The notes: generated from the sequence alone by a model not told the origin. Shown: positions 44,603 through 56,283, numbered from the stretch's first letter. The stretch is DNA of 64,000 nucleotides from Chaetomium olivaceum (GCA_039881045.1 JAYWVB010000013.1:124001-188000); one strand, 5' to 3'. A program made the numbers and translations.

Positions 44603-45526
44603 TCATGAGCGTTGTGGGAGCCCTCGATCTTGCTGGACAAGAAATTCCCGACATTTCCTCACCAAGAGATCATGCTCTTCCGGAGGCAAAGAAACAACAC
44701 TGGTTTCCTCACGCATCATACGACCAATAGCCCGCTCGATGGCTGCTTCCACACCTTCCATACTGTCGTAATCTGAGTGCCAACAAAACGCGACAATATC
44801 CCCAAAAATACCATCATCTCCGGTTGGTGGGAATTCACCCCGGACAAGGGCCCCATACATTTTCTTGAATTCCTCGGGTGTTTCCCATTGTCCGTAGGGC
44901 ACCTCTCCAGTCCGGATTGTGTAGATGCAGGAACCAATGGCGAATTGTTCGTGCGAGGGTCCGGCGACGACATTCCTCCCCGGGCGGTAAAAAGGGTATG
45001 TCGCCACCTCGATCTTGCATCCCCGCTTCTGAGCTCTCCCAAAGTCACACACCTTGACGTGTTCGCCCTCGTCTAGCAGTATGTTTTCTGGCCGCAGGTC
45101 GCCGTGAAAGTAGTCTATGCCCTCTAGCCAGGACGTTGCGCTTGCGATCTCTTTGATCCAGCGGAATTGATGTTCTTCCGGAATGGGAACCGTGAATCGA
45201 CGACTAAGGCGCCTTTCTAGGTTGTCAGGCTCGAACTTCATAAAGATGGCGATATCTGTGGATAAGAAATACTGGACGATATTGGGGTGTGGTGGTTTAT
45301 TGGCCAATGCTTCGTATAAAGTCCGCTCTCGTCGTAGTATTTCCAGATTTTCGGCTGCCCTCGCCTCTTCGCCTGCCGTGCTGTTGATGATGCGGTGTGC
45401 GATCTTCACCACAATGCGAGTGTCGGCAAGTCGAAATATGTGACCATGCCCCCCGCGATTGAGATAAACTGTCCCTCGGAAGGGATTGAAGAGCTTCCGT
45501 TGCGCTGAATGTTGTACATTTACCAT
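44603..45526 (-). CDS. Protein kinase-like, 307 aa
   Basis: Single exon from ATG 45526. Glycine-loop equivalent NRGGHGHIFRLADTRIVVKI with the lysine in VVKI, hinge MKFEPDNLERRL, catalytic loop FHGDLRPENILLDE (HGD replaces HRD, as in many fungal kinase-like genes) and metal loop KVCDFGRAQK. Then a plausible C lobe follows (YRPGRNVVAGPSHEQFAIGSCIYTIRTG). All catalytic residues are present, so activity is possible. Expanded families of this type lie in accessory regions of filamentous fungi. Related in kind, though not closely, to the broken copy at 22755-23276. Confidence 0.87.
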   Translation of the reverse strand: MVNVQHSAQRKLFNPFRGTVYLNRGGHGHIFRLADTRIVVKIAHRIINSTAGEEARAAENLEILRRERTLYEALANKPPHPNIVQYFLSTDIAIFMKFEPDNLERRLSRRFTVPIPEEHQFRWIKEIASATSWLEGIDYFHGDLRPENILLDEGEHVKVCDFGRAQKRGCKIEVATYPFYRPGRNVVAGPSHEQFAIGSCIYTIRTGEVPYGQWETPEEFKKMYGALVRGEFPPTGDDGIFGDIVAFCWHSDYDSMEGVEAAIERAIGRMMREETSVVSLPPEEHDLLVRKCREFLVQQDRGLPQRS

Positions 45527-46264
45527 CGTGGGTCCTGGAATCTAGGTGGATCGAGAAAGGCCGCGTGAATCAAGGGACAGATTACTGACCGCCACTCTAC
45601 TATTGCTAATAAATAAGGTAAGGTACGCTGCACAACCGACCCCTCGGTTCATCGGTGGGCGCCGCGGGGTTGCACCTGATGCCTTAAACATCGGACCATC
45701 AATTTATCCTCAGATCAGATGTCACAGCTCCTATTAAAAAGCAATTACTTTGTTCTTCCACATCGTGTCCTCAATCACGGTGTTTCGCGCGTGGGATGAT
45801 TTGCTGGCACATGTTGAACGCGGCCTGACCTAAGATTCTAAGAAGACACGAAAGGAAGGTTGTTAGCAAGGATCCCCTTATTTGATTATAGTATTGCTGC
45901 AAGCAACAACTTATTTGATTCTTCCCGGGGGCAGTCCATTGACTCGGCGTACAAAGCGAGACGGGGCTGAGTCGAACTTACTCGCCCAGCTTTGTTTATA
46001 CCACTGAAGCGACAGAAGCACCATGGCGGTCCGGAAACAGTTTCCGTACGGGATGAAGACCAAAAGCCGATGCTACATACGAACCATCAATCATGTGTAT
46101 CTCCTCAGCGAAATCATGGCGCATGAGTCCGACCCGTGTGACCCCAATGTCACGAGATATTCGACCAAGGAGTTCGTAAACCGCTTGATGTTTTTCCACT
46201 TTCCGACAAGAATGACGAAGGTCAAAAACTACTAGTTAAAGACCTCGTCGTTTACAATGAGTTA
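45527..46264. other. Intergenic, two unsupported antiparallel ORFs
   Basis: ORFs of 67-70 codons overlap on both strands at 45996-46235. Neither has motifs or splice support. Confidence 0.45.
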
Positions 46265-46656
46265 CTAAGTCTTTTTAAGGACCGGCGTAGCGTAGAGACC
46301 GTCATTGACAGTGATGACGGTGGCCGGGAACAGGTCGTTGGGCAGTCCCAAGGAGAGGGGGTGCTCAGGTGAGGCCTTTAGTCAGCTTCAGCCTAACAAG
46401 AAGTCAAGTAACTAAAATTGGGCAGGTAGGGACTCACGATCTGAGAATTGTCGATAAAGAATGGCGACTCGGAACTGGGCAGCGTGATACTAGAGGACAA
46501 AATCGGCAACGGATAGGGGAGTGCCTTTGTAGGAGAGACCATGACGTTCTTTAGCCCGGCGTCCGGAACCAAGATAATCACGGCCATCATGACTACTAGG
46601 TGGTATGCCCCCGCAAAACATTTGAAGAGGCCGTTTTCCCCAAAGACGGTCGGCAT
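46265..46656 (-). CDS. Hypothetical small protein, about 105 aa
   Basis: Exon 1 46656-46438 ends at a GTGAGT donor. Exon 2 runs from 46363 (or, in the same frame, 46375) to the stop at 46265, after an AGCTGACT branch site. It starts MPTVFGENGLFKCFAGAYHL followed by a hydrophobic run (VVMMAVIILV), a Pro/Ser part (YPLPILSSSITLPSSESP) and NDLFPATVITVNDGLYATPV. Two independent signals (splice sites and phase) agree, but the family is unknown. It may be a fragment of a larger enzyme. Confidence 0.5.
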
Positions 46657-47609
46657 GGCAAGCGTGAATACAAATATGAATTAGGTGGATAATTAGGCGA
46701 CCCTAGAAGCTCGAGCGCGCGAGAAACGGCCCTGGCATCGCTGGCGAGCAAGAAATAGGCCTGCGTGTATCGGACAGCATCAGCAGCGTTTCATGAGAGT
46801 GTTAGCACAGAGAGCTCCCCTGCCGTGAGCCCGCCTGGCAGGCCAACCAAAGAAACCATTTTATGTCAATTTCCCCATCACAGAGGCTGCCGGTGTTCCA
46901 TAAAACATTCTCTACCATAAATGTCAAGGTATGAAAATTCACGATGTCTGCGGCCCCGAAGACAATCTCAACACTCACATTCAGAGTTTCCAGGGCAGCT
47001 GGCCAGACAACTGACGTCCATGTCCAACGATGATTTCGAAACTGACCACGCCTTGTTCACCTAACACTTGTAGGTACCTACTCGGGGGGTTAATCGAGCT
47101 TCTGATGAACTTTACATGCAACATACCGTATGAAAAGCTAGGCTACGCTACTCAGATCAGGAGTCAATACAGAGTCCATCACACGAGTTCAATTTGGCTC
47201 AACTTCGATGCTCTTTTGTTTAGAGTGTGAGTTTAACCGGCCCGCCTCCTGTTCGCTCATTTGAGTTTATAACGGATATCTCCACTGCCGCCATCGGCAA
47301 GTATACCGAAATCTGACCATGATTTCACTACACCGACTCCCCTACCTTCAATGACCTCGGCACAGACGGTGGCCTTCTAGTTGAAGATTCTCGACTGCAA
47401 TTATGGGAACCATTGATCATGGAACAGCTAACGTGTATTTCAGCTGCTCTAAGTAGTGCTAGTCCAGCGAGACGAACGCTACCGGCTTCAACAGGAATCG
47501 TGTGAGTACTGCATCTCATAAGACGGTCTGTTTCTAATGAATGACAATAGTTGGGAAGACACAACACGTTTCCTCGAACCGCGGATTCGTGTGCTTGGGA
47601 GTTCACTCG
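46657..47609. other. Intergenic, no gene seen
   Basis: 3' flank of THI5; no supported feature. Confidence 0.5.
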
Positions 47610-48811
47610 TTAAGCACCAACCTTGCCCTCGAGGCGCTGGAAACCGCCAGCCTGGGCAATATCCTTCTGCAGCGCAGCCATCCGCTTCTGATCGCCAGTC
47701 GGGTCCGCGGAGTCCGCCTCCAGCGTCCACTCAAGAAACTCGTTGGTGTAGTTGGGCTCGAAAGCCGCGTCCAGCACGCCGAGGCGCTTTCCGTACTTGG
47801 TGACCTTCTCCCAGTCGCGCTTGACGTTCTTGAGGTCGCGCGAGAAGTAGGCAAAGCTGCGCTCGAAGATCTTGCGGTTCAGCGCCGAGCCCATGACGGG
47901 CTTGAAGTCGACGTATTCGGCCCAGGCCTTCTCAGGCTCGGCCAGCACGAAGTCGGTGGCGCGCTTGACGGCGCGTAGGAAGGAGCGCACCTTGTCCGGG
48001 TTCTCGGCAATGAACTTCTCGTTGCCGATATACAGGATGGAGCAGAAGCAGCAGCAGCCGAGCTCGGCGAGCTCGTCGATACGGAGCATCTGGACGTCCG
48101 ACTTGGGCCGGCCCTGGGCTGCCAGCCACTCCTCAAGCTCCACCATCTGCACGTTCTCGAGGCCGATGCCGGCGTCGATGCTGCCCTCGATGATGGCCTT
48201 GGACACGTTCATGCCACAGCGGATGGCCGTGTAGTCGGACGGCGACATGCCGTAGTGCGAAGTCAGCTCGTCGATCTGGATTTTGCCGAACTCGCCGACG
48301 TAGCCGATCCGCTTGCCCTTGAGCGTGCGGAAGTCGGTCGTGATGCCCGACGACTTGAGGTACACCACGCCGGTGAAGGGCTCGTCGAGGAGGCTGCCGA
48401 TAGACAGGACCGGGAAGTCACGGGCCTTGGCCTACCTCAGGGGTCAATAAATGAGACGACAAGGGAGTCTTTCCTGAACGTACCGCAAGGGTGTGAATCA
48501 TGGCTTTGAATCCAAGGTCAACTTTGCCGGTGCCAATGATCTCGGTCACATCCTACGGGAAAGTTAGTTTGGAGCTTGTAGGGAAAGTGCGCTGTCCAAT
48601 ACTCACGCTGGGGTCGTTGGGCTCAAGTAGGGCAACCTTGATGCCTTCATCCTTGAAGTAACCCTTGGCCTGGGCCAGGTACAGCGGGGCGTGGTACGGC
48701 GTAGCGTGCCTGGGTCTGTGTTAATGGTGGACAGATGCGGTAAAAATGCCTATTGTCAATCAATCCTAATGCGTACCAGTTCGTCAGGAAGGTGATCTTG
48801 TCAGTCGACAT
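47610..48811 (-). CDS. THI5: HMP-P synthase, thiamine pyrimidine biosynthesis (THI5/NMT1)
   Basis: Makes the pyrimidine half of thiamine (HMP phosphate), in the known yeast enzyme from a histidine residue of the protein itself and pyridoxal phosphate; one turnover per enzyme. Exons: 48811-48777, 48709-48607, 48552-48484, 48431-47610; 342 aa, the usual length. It starts MSTDKITFLTNW/HATPYHAPLY; the histidine after the first splice is the expected donor residue. Other signatures: AQAKGYFKDEGIKVALLEPN, GTGKVDLGFKAMIHTLA, YVGEFGKIQIDEL and the cysteine cluster ELGCCCFCSILYIGNEKF that binds iron in the family. Intact. Control: a TPP riboswitch lies in the leader (next entry). Confidence 0.97.
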
Positions 48812-48894
48812 CTTGACAGATCAAGCGGGAGCTACATCGAGTCAGCAGCCAACTCACATGTGCCTAGCCTGGCACTTGGGGGGTGGGGAGGCTA

Positions 48895-48985
48895 AGAAGC
48901 ATGTCCTTTCGCTGGTATTATCCAGATCAAGTTCGACCGGTATTTCTCAGAACGACAACATACTGGGGCGTCCTCAACTTACATC
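48895..48985 (-). promoter_or_regulatory. TPP riboswitch in the THI5 leader intron
   Basis: On the minus strand the leader contains CTGAGAAATACC, then ACTTGATCTGGATAATACC and AGCGAAAGGA, the most conserved parts of the thiamine pyrophosphate aptamer, in the right order. A strong donor GTAAGT (at 48982) lies just before it and an acceptor (GCTGCTGACTC branch, ATGTAG at 48832) just before the ATG. The aptamer therefore sits in a 151-nt leader intron. In Neurospora NMT1 such an aptamer controls alternative splicing of the leader. A second donor-like GTGAGT is at 48857. Confidence 0.93.
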
Positions 48986-49385
48986 GCCCTGCTTTTAAGC
49001 AGCGAGGTGTGAGGAGAGTCAAGACCACAGCATGCTGCCGAACACCCGGATGCTTCATTAACTGAAGTTACCTTGATCTTGTAGATATCTTCCCTGCGAC
49101 AGGCGCCATTGCTTCTGCCAGGGCATCGTACAATGCTTTGGGGTGGTTGCTAGTGTTCCGTTTCGTGGATGGTGGGATGTGAGAGGTGAAACGAGGAGTC
49201 TAGAGCAGAAAAGGGAGGAGATGGCGGGAATAGGGGTTAATATAACGTTCGATTTATGCTTACTCCGCTCCGTGCACCCGCACCCCGCCCCCACGCTTCC
49301 ACATCCGCAACCATGTCCGAGGCCGGCAATATCTGCCAATGTCTACTCCACCTTTTGATGCGGCCATGCATAAGGTATTCCGCTC

Positions 49386-49616
49386 ATGGCCTATCGGAAG
49401 TCGGTTCTGTTGCACTCAACCGGTCGCGAGGTGTGGTATGACATAGACCCCGCCGAATTGATTCTGAGCAAGAAATGTCAGGTAAGTGGGGGATGGGGCA
49501 AAGTCTTGCCTGCGGCTGCGATTACTGAGTCGCGAGACCCGACCCAGTTCTCCCCCGATGCAGTGCGGGAGGAGATCCCATTCGCGTTCCAGACCGAGGA
49601 TGCCTCCCGTTCGTAA
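49386..49616 (+). CDS. Possible small protein, 54 or 76 aa
   Basis: MAYRKSVLLHSTGREVWYD is followed by a GTAAGT donor at 49483 and a GACCCAG acceptor 66 nt later; the ORF is open with or without the splice. No motif known. It lies divergent to THI5 and could be upstream leader or chance. Confidence 0.3.
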   Translation: MAYRKSVLLHSTGREVWYDIDPAELILSKKCQVSGGWGKVLPAAAITESRDPTQFSPDAVREEIPFAFQTEDASRS

Positions 49617-49964
49617 CGACTCAAAATGGTACCCGCTAGAAAGGCTAGAACACGTCGGTGATCAAAAGAATATTGATATAGATTCTAGCTACATCAAGGA
49701 AAAGGAAGACACTGTCGCTTTCAATGTTTGGGAAGCGTGGAAATCCGTATCAAGGATCAGCTCTTGAACTGAAAATACTAGGTACGGACGGTTTCATTCA
49801 CAGAAGTGAAAATGAATAGAGCTTTAACCTGTTTGGAGCTTTAGATCCGTATTGCTCATAACTGATACAATTGATAGAAATGAACAGAATGCCATCCGCA
49901 GTTGCTTCGACCATCGGGACCTTTCCATCACTTACTGGTACGCTTACAGTACCTAGCTTGATCT

Positions 49965-50689
49965 TTAGAACCATGAGATGTGGGAGGATTCCACAATCAG
50001 ATCTCCATTGCCGTACGCTGCCGCAGAACCTGATCACAGTATGAATTAGTATTAGGTATGATACAGGGAGGGGTCAAGACAGGGGTTATGGACTTACCTG
50101 CACAGCTCTGGTTTGGACGGGTACAAGAGTTGATGGACCACAGCACACCAGCCGCCACATCCCGGCTTTGAATCAATTAGTATTAGACAGGCACCTGAAA
50201 GTATCAGACATCTAGACGGGATACTATTCCCTGCTTACCAGTAGGATGAGGTAGAACCAACGCGGCCCTCTCCAACAACGTGCGCTTGTCCAGCCCTGCA
50301 CATTTCGGCGCTCCCCCGAGTTGCGCAAATGGTCGTTCCGAGATTATTAAGGTAATGGTAGCAGGCAATGATGTCGTTCACGTTGGTGTACGCAGCCTCG
50401 GCCGGTCCGCACCGGGGGTCATAACGTTTGCTGAGCGGGTTGGCTCCGGTAGCAGCCAACTCTGTATGCCGGTTAGCAACGGCAGAGGCTACCGCGGAAG
50501 ACATCCTGTTTTTTTTTTACCTTTGGGGGGACCCATTTGGTAGAGCTGGGCAGACGTGAGGCCGAGTTCAGCAAGCGACGGCAGACCGGGGCCAGGAATC
50601 ACTTCCGGGTACACCTCCGCGGTAGGAGCCGCCATAACCCCCTGGAGGGAGGCAAGCCCGAGAATGGAAGAGACGAAGAACTTGGTCAT
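49965..50689 (-). CDS. Secreted cysteine protein, possible Hce2/ECP2-like effector, 174 aa
   Basis: Four exons: 50689-50521, 50461-50239, 50165-50098, 50029-49965; introns 59, 73 and 68 nt, all with good branch points (TTGCTAACC, CTAATACTAATT). All phases agree. The start MTKFFVSSILGLASLQGVMA is a signal peptide; the methionine six codons upstream is less likely. A pro-like segment (residues 20-60) ends near SKRYD, a possible KR processing site. The mature core has seven cysteines (PRCGPAEAAYTNVNDIIACY, TTICATRG, MCRAG, YCRDVAAG, NSCTRPNQSCAG). The second half (CRDVAAGVLWSINSC...YGNGDLIVES) recalls Hce2/ECP2 or related necrosis-type effectors, but I would not insist. Described from sequence only; no activity is claimed. 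Confidence 0.82.
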
Positions 50690-52989
50690 TGCTGCGGTCG
50701 CTGGCAAGTGTTGCTGTGTGTGTGAACAGGTCTTGGGTGTAAGAATGATGAGATTGTTGGAACAGAAAGCAGACCTGGGGTTGGGAGCAAAGGGGCTGAC
50801 TTTAATACTCCATCAGTATGTCCCGTCATGTTTCAATCCCTCAACCTTCAATTTTCATAGGGTTCCATCATTGCCCAAGCGGGCTAGTTCTGCATGATGT
50901 GGTTGCGTCCATAGACGAGATGGATTCCAATCACGGCGGCTTTTGATCGTACTTAGACCAGTCATGCTTCTGCCCAAGACGGCGTGAAGTACAGAAGTGC
51001 TGAGATGCAAGGACTTTATGAACCAAATAACTATAAACTGCATCTTGGCCGCGCCCCATAATGCGGCGCAAAAGCCCGCGACTGGAGAGGGATTGGCCGG
51101 TTAAATCGTGCCGTCGGGACTCTGAGGTTCGGTGTGTCTGCTATAGGTAATGGGGGCCAAAAACAAGCCAATATTCTCATGTACTGTGTCAGCATCAGAC
51201 AGCGGAAACTGAGTTAGTTAATTAGAAAGAGACACTGCAGCGTAACTTGAGTCTTACACCGTGCAACTTGCAGAAGGGCTTGGCAGAGGGCCTTGCAGGC
51301 AACGTTGCCTCAATAATCTTATCACCAAACTAGGAATGTTCAACAGGGTTACCAGATTTTCAGGTTTGATACTGCCAATGGATCGATGGCGAAGGAAACG
51401 GCGTTTTCTGTTCATGCTACTCCCGGGGATGGATCAATACACAAGGGTATGGACACCCGGCAAACGCGCAGAGTAAGTGGAAGCCGCTCGCATGGAGGAT
51501 GTCTTAAGCGACCGAGTGTCAAGGTAGGCAGGCTCCTCCGCGGAGCTCACCATCGGTTAAGGCGGCTAGATGACCCTTGTGTGTGGGTTGAATGCATATT
51601 TATACGGGTAACCCTTATGCCTAGGAGGTTAATGAGATATGCCAGGCCTATATTAATAACGCAAGGGAGATGTCTGTCATCAGTTTTACCAAACTTGGCC
51701 CGCTTGGCTGGTGTTTAGGCTGGGAACAACTCTGCAGGTCTCCTAACTCCTAATTCTGGAATCTTATGAGTAAGCAGGGAAAATAAAATGTAAATCCCAT
51801 GGACCATGGTTAAACAAACTGTTAAGCGGTTGGTGTAACCCGGTGTAATACTGACAAACAAGAGGAGTACCGTAGCTTGCCTGCCTACATACGGTACCTA
51901 GGTACCTGAGTAAGCATACCGCTAGGACTTCTAAATGACTGCATCATCGGTCATTAAATATATGCAAGTACAAGTACACAATTTCTCTGGGCATAAACCC
52001 TCCACTTGTGCAGACCCATCACCGCCCATCACCGCCCGAGACCCCCAGTCCTCGGTAGTTAACCTGATATGGTGGCTTTAGACCCCTTCCATCAGGTACC
52101 GCGGCAAGTTCCTGGAAACTGCAAGACAGCGTTTTTCACCAGCAATGGAGAGGGGGTTGAAACTTGAGAACGGACACTCGAGAATCATTATCAGCCTGTC
52201 CCTGAATGCCTTCCTATCCTCCCGCGGTCAGTTTCTCGGTTATTGTCGGGATGCTGGCTTGGCCATCATCCACGCTTGGCTCGCTGCCGGTATCGGAGGA
52301 TATACTAGATTGAAACTCTTAGCAGAATGTTTGGAATGTGGAATAGAAGAGCTGAGATAACGCGCTGGTAAATTTATTTGACACTTAGCAATTGCCTGAG
52401 AAAGAGAAGGATTTGAATGGTCTTCAATTGGCAAAGCGCAGTGCTTTAAGTTCCTTCTCGGGATTCTGTCATTCTGACAATGAGCGCCAAGAAAGAAGAT
52501 CGGCCGATCTGGGTTGGTGGGGAAAGAAGAAATGGCCAAGCTTCTTCAGACCGGAGACTGACTCGGAAACCCCCACGCACCAAAAACCCAAGGTTGAGGA
52601 TGAAGAGAAGAGGGGTTTTCGTGTTGAGTCAGGAGATAACAGTGGAAAGTGGTACGATATTTGTCTTGTATAGAACTATATAAGAGTCATGCAATTCTCT
52701 TTGACAGTACGAGCCAACTATGTCTTCCTTCCATTCCGTCTCTAAGATGGAATCTACCCCAGAAGAAGATATTGGATCATGGTGATCGCCGACCAAGTGC
52801 CTTTGAGATGGCGATAACTGAAGGGTTAGGGCTGCTATCGCGTTCCTGCCCCAACGGTTGAGCAGCCAGCGTTGTCGCCCAGTAAATTTACGTGTTTCCT
52901 TCTCACTGCCGCCGAATGAACGTTGATTGTGTCCCACTCCTGCAAAAGTTAACTGGAACGGAAGGAGAAAGCTTGAAGACGGGGTAACC
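50690..52989. other. Long stretch without a supported gene
   Basis: Several short ORFs (for example 51386-51718 and 52145-52360) lack motifs and splice support. The part 51540-51720 reads like decayed repeat sequence. No RNA gene seen. Confidence 0.5.
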
Positions 52990-53883
52990 ATGGCCAACTC
53001 ACGTGTCAGTACACCACTTCTACGGTCGCTCCTCACCCGACGCACAACCCCCCAACCAAGAATCTTGTCATCGCCGATTTTCGCAACCACACCCCGACAC
53101 TCAAGCCCTTTCTCCTCATCCTCCCCCGCCGCCCACAACACCAACACCAACAACACACCTACCAACTCCAACTCCAACTCCAACCCCAACCAGAACAACA
53201 ACAGCAGCTGGCGCACTATGGCGGAACAGGACATTACAGACTACTTGCGCGAGTCGCACGACCGCGTGTTTGAGCACAACCGCGAGTGGGCGAAGCAGAA
53301 GCAGGCTAGCGACCCAGACTTCTTCGTCAAGCTCTCGGCGGGCCAGAGCCCGGACTACCTCTGGATCGGGTGCAGCGACTCGCGGATCCCCGCGGAGCAG
53401 ATCACGGGCATGGAGCCGGGCCAATCGTTTGTGCACCGCAACATCGCCAACCTGGTGTGCAACACGGACCTGAACGTCATGAGCGTCATCACGTACGCGG
53501 TCGAGCACCTCAAGGTCAAGCACATCGTCGTGTGCGGGCACTACGGCTGCGGCGGCGTGCAGGCGGCCATGACGGCCAAGAACCTCGGCATCCTGAACCC
53601 GTGGCTGCGTAACATCCGCGACGTCTACCGCCTGCACGAGAAGGAGCTCGACGCCATCCCCGACAAGGAGGCCCGCTACAACCGCCTCGTCGAGCTCAAC
53701 GTCGAGGAGCAGGCCCGTAACGTCATCAAGACGGCCTGCGTGCAGCAGTCGTACGCCCAGAACGGCTTCCCTGTTGTGCACGGCTGGGTGTTTGGCTTTA
53801 ACGACGGGCTGCTGAAGGACCTCAAGATTGATTTTGAGGGGACTCTGAAGAACATTCAGAAGATCTATAATCTGACGGAATAA
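52990..53883 (+). CDS. Beta-carbonic anhydrase
   Basis: Hydrates CO2 to bicarbonate. Intronless. The start MANSRVSTPLLRSLLTRRTT looks like a mitochondrial presequence, followed by a Ser/Asn/Pro linker (about residues 35-75). A second methionine (MAEQDITDYLRE, 53218) begins the cytosolic-type protein, so dual targeting by two starts is possible. Zinc and active-site residues: WIGCSDSRIPAEQI (Cys, Asp-Arg pair) and VVCGHYGCGGVQAA (His, Cys). C-terminus VVHGWVFGFNDGLLKDLKI is typical. About 297 aa from the first start. Fungal NCE103-type enzyme. Confidence 0.95.
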   Translation: MANSRVSTPLLRSLLTRRTTPQPRILSSPIFATTPRHSSPFSSSSPAAHNTNTNNTPTNSNSNSNPNQNNNSSWRTMAEQDITDYLRESHDRVFEHNREWAKQKQASDPDFFVKLSAGQSPDYLWIGCSDSRIPAEQITGMEPGQSFVHRNIANLVCNTDLNVMSVITYAVEHLKVKHIVVCGHYGCGGVQAAMTAKNLGILNPWLRNIRDVYRLHEKELDAIPDKEARYNRLVELNVEEQARNVIKTACVQQSYAQNGFPVVHGWVFGFNDGLLKDLKIDFEGTLKNIQKIYNLTE

Positions 53884-55015
53884 TGGCGGGGCGATTCGAG
53901 GAGCGGAACCTGCATGTCACTTAGCCCTTGGCCACGTTTGGGTTGTCGGACAAGCCTGCGCGGTGTTTGGTGTTGATTGTAGTTTCGTTTCCTTGACTAC
54001 CTACCTACCTTAGGTAGTTCTGTTAAAGGCGGGTTGAACGTATGTTTCTGATGATACTTGGTACATACAATATGAGACGGGCTTTGATGGGCCTTACCGA
54101 CCCTGTCCCACAAGAACCGGTCTGGAGTGGGGACAGCTGAGCTTGGCCAGAAAACAACGCTGACGTGAGAATGGTCTTTTCAGCCAAGCCTCAACTCGCT
54201 CGACTGAAGTTGCTGCTCGGGAATGCCATGCTCGCTTGTGGTGGAGAAGGGCTTGTGTTGGGCATCGTGGGATGCATGCAGATATAAATCTGGTGTAGTT
54301 CTTGCCAACAGCTTCCGACTAAGCCCAATTCAATGCTGCCGTCTTCAACTGTGCCTCTGCCAAGTCTGCTCCTTCTGTTTTTCAGCCCTGTATCTCACTC
54401 GCCGATTCGTGCAGAGAGAGCTTCGAGTCGCTGCCCGGGCATGACTGAGCAATACCTTTTTTGAGGTTAGCAACCATCGCCTCGTCGGGCTGGGCCGGTG
54501 CGAACGAGCCAGAACACTCCAATTGTTGGTGCCTGGAAACTTAAATTTTGCCCTCCCAAATTCCGACGGAGAATCGAGGACTTCGCACCAATGGCATCAC
54601 AGTCCAGCGGCAAGCCACCTCATGGCGTGGCAGGGGAGGTGGTGTGGGGAGCAGGGGAAATATTGGAACCCGGACCAATCTGCGCAGGGCTTGGCTTTAC
54701 CGGCGGGCACCTCATCTCGTTCCATTTCAGGGTCTCATCGAGTCGCGGCAGGGGCGACGGGATGGTGGTGTTGGCGCTGTTGGGGGGGTCGCCCGAGAAG
54801 GATGAAAAAGGCTCGCCATGGCCGATGCGATGCAACCAACCTGGGTTCAGCTTGCGACCTTCAAGTTCTGTTCAAAAGTCGGTGCCATGTCTGTTCCCGT
54901 GGTGTCGACCACCGCGGCGATTTGAAACACCACACTCGTTCTTTAACTACTCAAATACCCGACGTTTCTTCTATCTCCCGTCATTTTCGTTAATTTGGAA
55001 TATTACTGTTCGAAA
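53884..55015. other. Intergenic and leader of the fasciclin gene
   Basis: No motif-bearing ORF; the ORF reading into 55016 from 54498 lies in another frame and has no supporting features. Confidence 0.5.
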
Positions 55016-56283
55016 ATGGTACTCGGGCTTCCCACAGCCTTGTTGGCTGCATTTTCTGTTGTTGTTTTTTCTCCGGTGACCGTCCAAGCGGCGGACCTGG
55101 AGAGTGCGCTTGCCGGTCAGGCAAACCTCACCACGTTTCGTGGTTTGGTGAAGGTGAGCATTCCTTCGAATGCAGACCTATGCTAAAACGAGCCGACTGA
55201 CAAGCATAGAACCACACCGACATCTTTGCAAACTTACCAAAGGATGTGACCATTGCCGCTCCGAACGACAATGCCTTCATGAAACTGGGGAACTGGAATA
55301 CATACAATGAGAGTACCGTCGCAGCAACCCTAAAATATCATATTCTTAAGCAGAAGATCGACATGCCCTCCATCGTTAAAGGCGACTCCATCTGGGCCTC
55401 GACGTCCTTGACCGATACAAAGTTCTCCAACGTGACGGGTGGCCAACGCCTCATTCTCACCAAGCAACCAGGAGGCGAGGTCGTCTTCACCTCTGGATTC
55501 GCCACCCGCGGCACCGTCCTGACAGAGGACCTCTCATTTGACAGCGGCCTCGTGCAAGTCATCGACTCAGTCATGCGCGTCCCCGAAACGCTCGAGTCGA
55601 CCGCCCGCAGCGCCTACACCGACCTTACCGCCTTCGTCGGCGCGCTCTACGCCACCGACCTGATGAGTGAGATCGCCCAACTGAAAGACGTAACCATCTT
55701 CGCCCCGCACAACGCCGCCTTCCAACAGCTCGCCGGCGCCTTCGCCAACACAGAGAAGGAGGACCTGAAGCGCATCCTGCGCTACCACATCGTGCCGGGC
55801 CAGCTCTCGCACGTGTGGGAGCTCAAGAACGCGAGCTCGCTCGCGTCGGCCGACAAGGGCAACAAGGTGTCCATCACGCGCCACACCAACTTCATCTACG
55901 TCAACTCGGCCGAGATCATCCAGGCCGACATCCTCATCGCTAACGGCCTGGTCCACATGATCGACAACGTCCTCAACCCGGACAAGGCCGCCGCCCGTCC
56001 GGACGTCACCCTCACCACCGCGCAGTCGCCCGTGTTCACCCCTGTCGGGGCCACGGCGACGGGGACGGGTGTCCCCACGCCGTTTGCCTCGGATTTGCCG
56101 TGTACGGCGAGCTGCCCCGTGGCGCGGCCGACCGGGGGCCCGAATGGGGCGGGGACGGGGGCGGGGGAGGGAGAGGGGCCTAATTCGAGCAACGCTGGTG
56201 TTGCGCTACCGAGGTGTACCGGTCTAGCGGGGGCGGGTGTGGGGATTGGGTTGGCGGTGGGTGCCATGATCGTTGGGTTATAA
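55016..56283 (+). CDS. Fasciclin (FAS1) protein, GPI-anchored, 403 aa
   Basis: Exons 55016-55153 and 55210-56283; 56-nt intron with a GACTGACAAG branch. Signal peptide MVLGLPTALLAAFSVVVFSP. Two FAS1 domains: the first about residues 28-180 (VTIAAPNDNAFMKL, ATLKYHILKQ), the second about 185-320 (DVTIFAPHNAAFQQL, LRYHIVPGQ, VHMIDNVLNP). Then a Thr/Pro/Gly-rich stalk with CTASC and a hydrophobic tail suitable for a GPI anchor. Such proteins act in adhesion or wall organisation. Intact. Confidence 0.94.

Noticed and set aside
31207..45526. Biosynthetic gene cluster around the adenylating enzyme
   Set aside because: Neighbours are HET, AAA, secreted proteins, a LINE relic and a kinase; no synthase, carrier or tailoring set.
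53116..53781. 221-codon minus ORF
   Set aside because: Mirror frame of carbonic anhydrase; Val/Leu/Asp-rich shadow.
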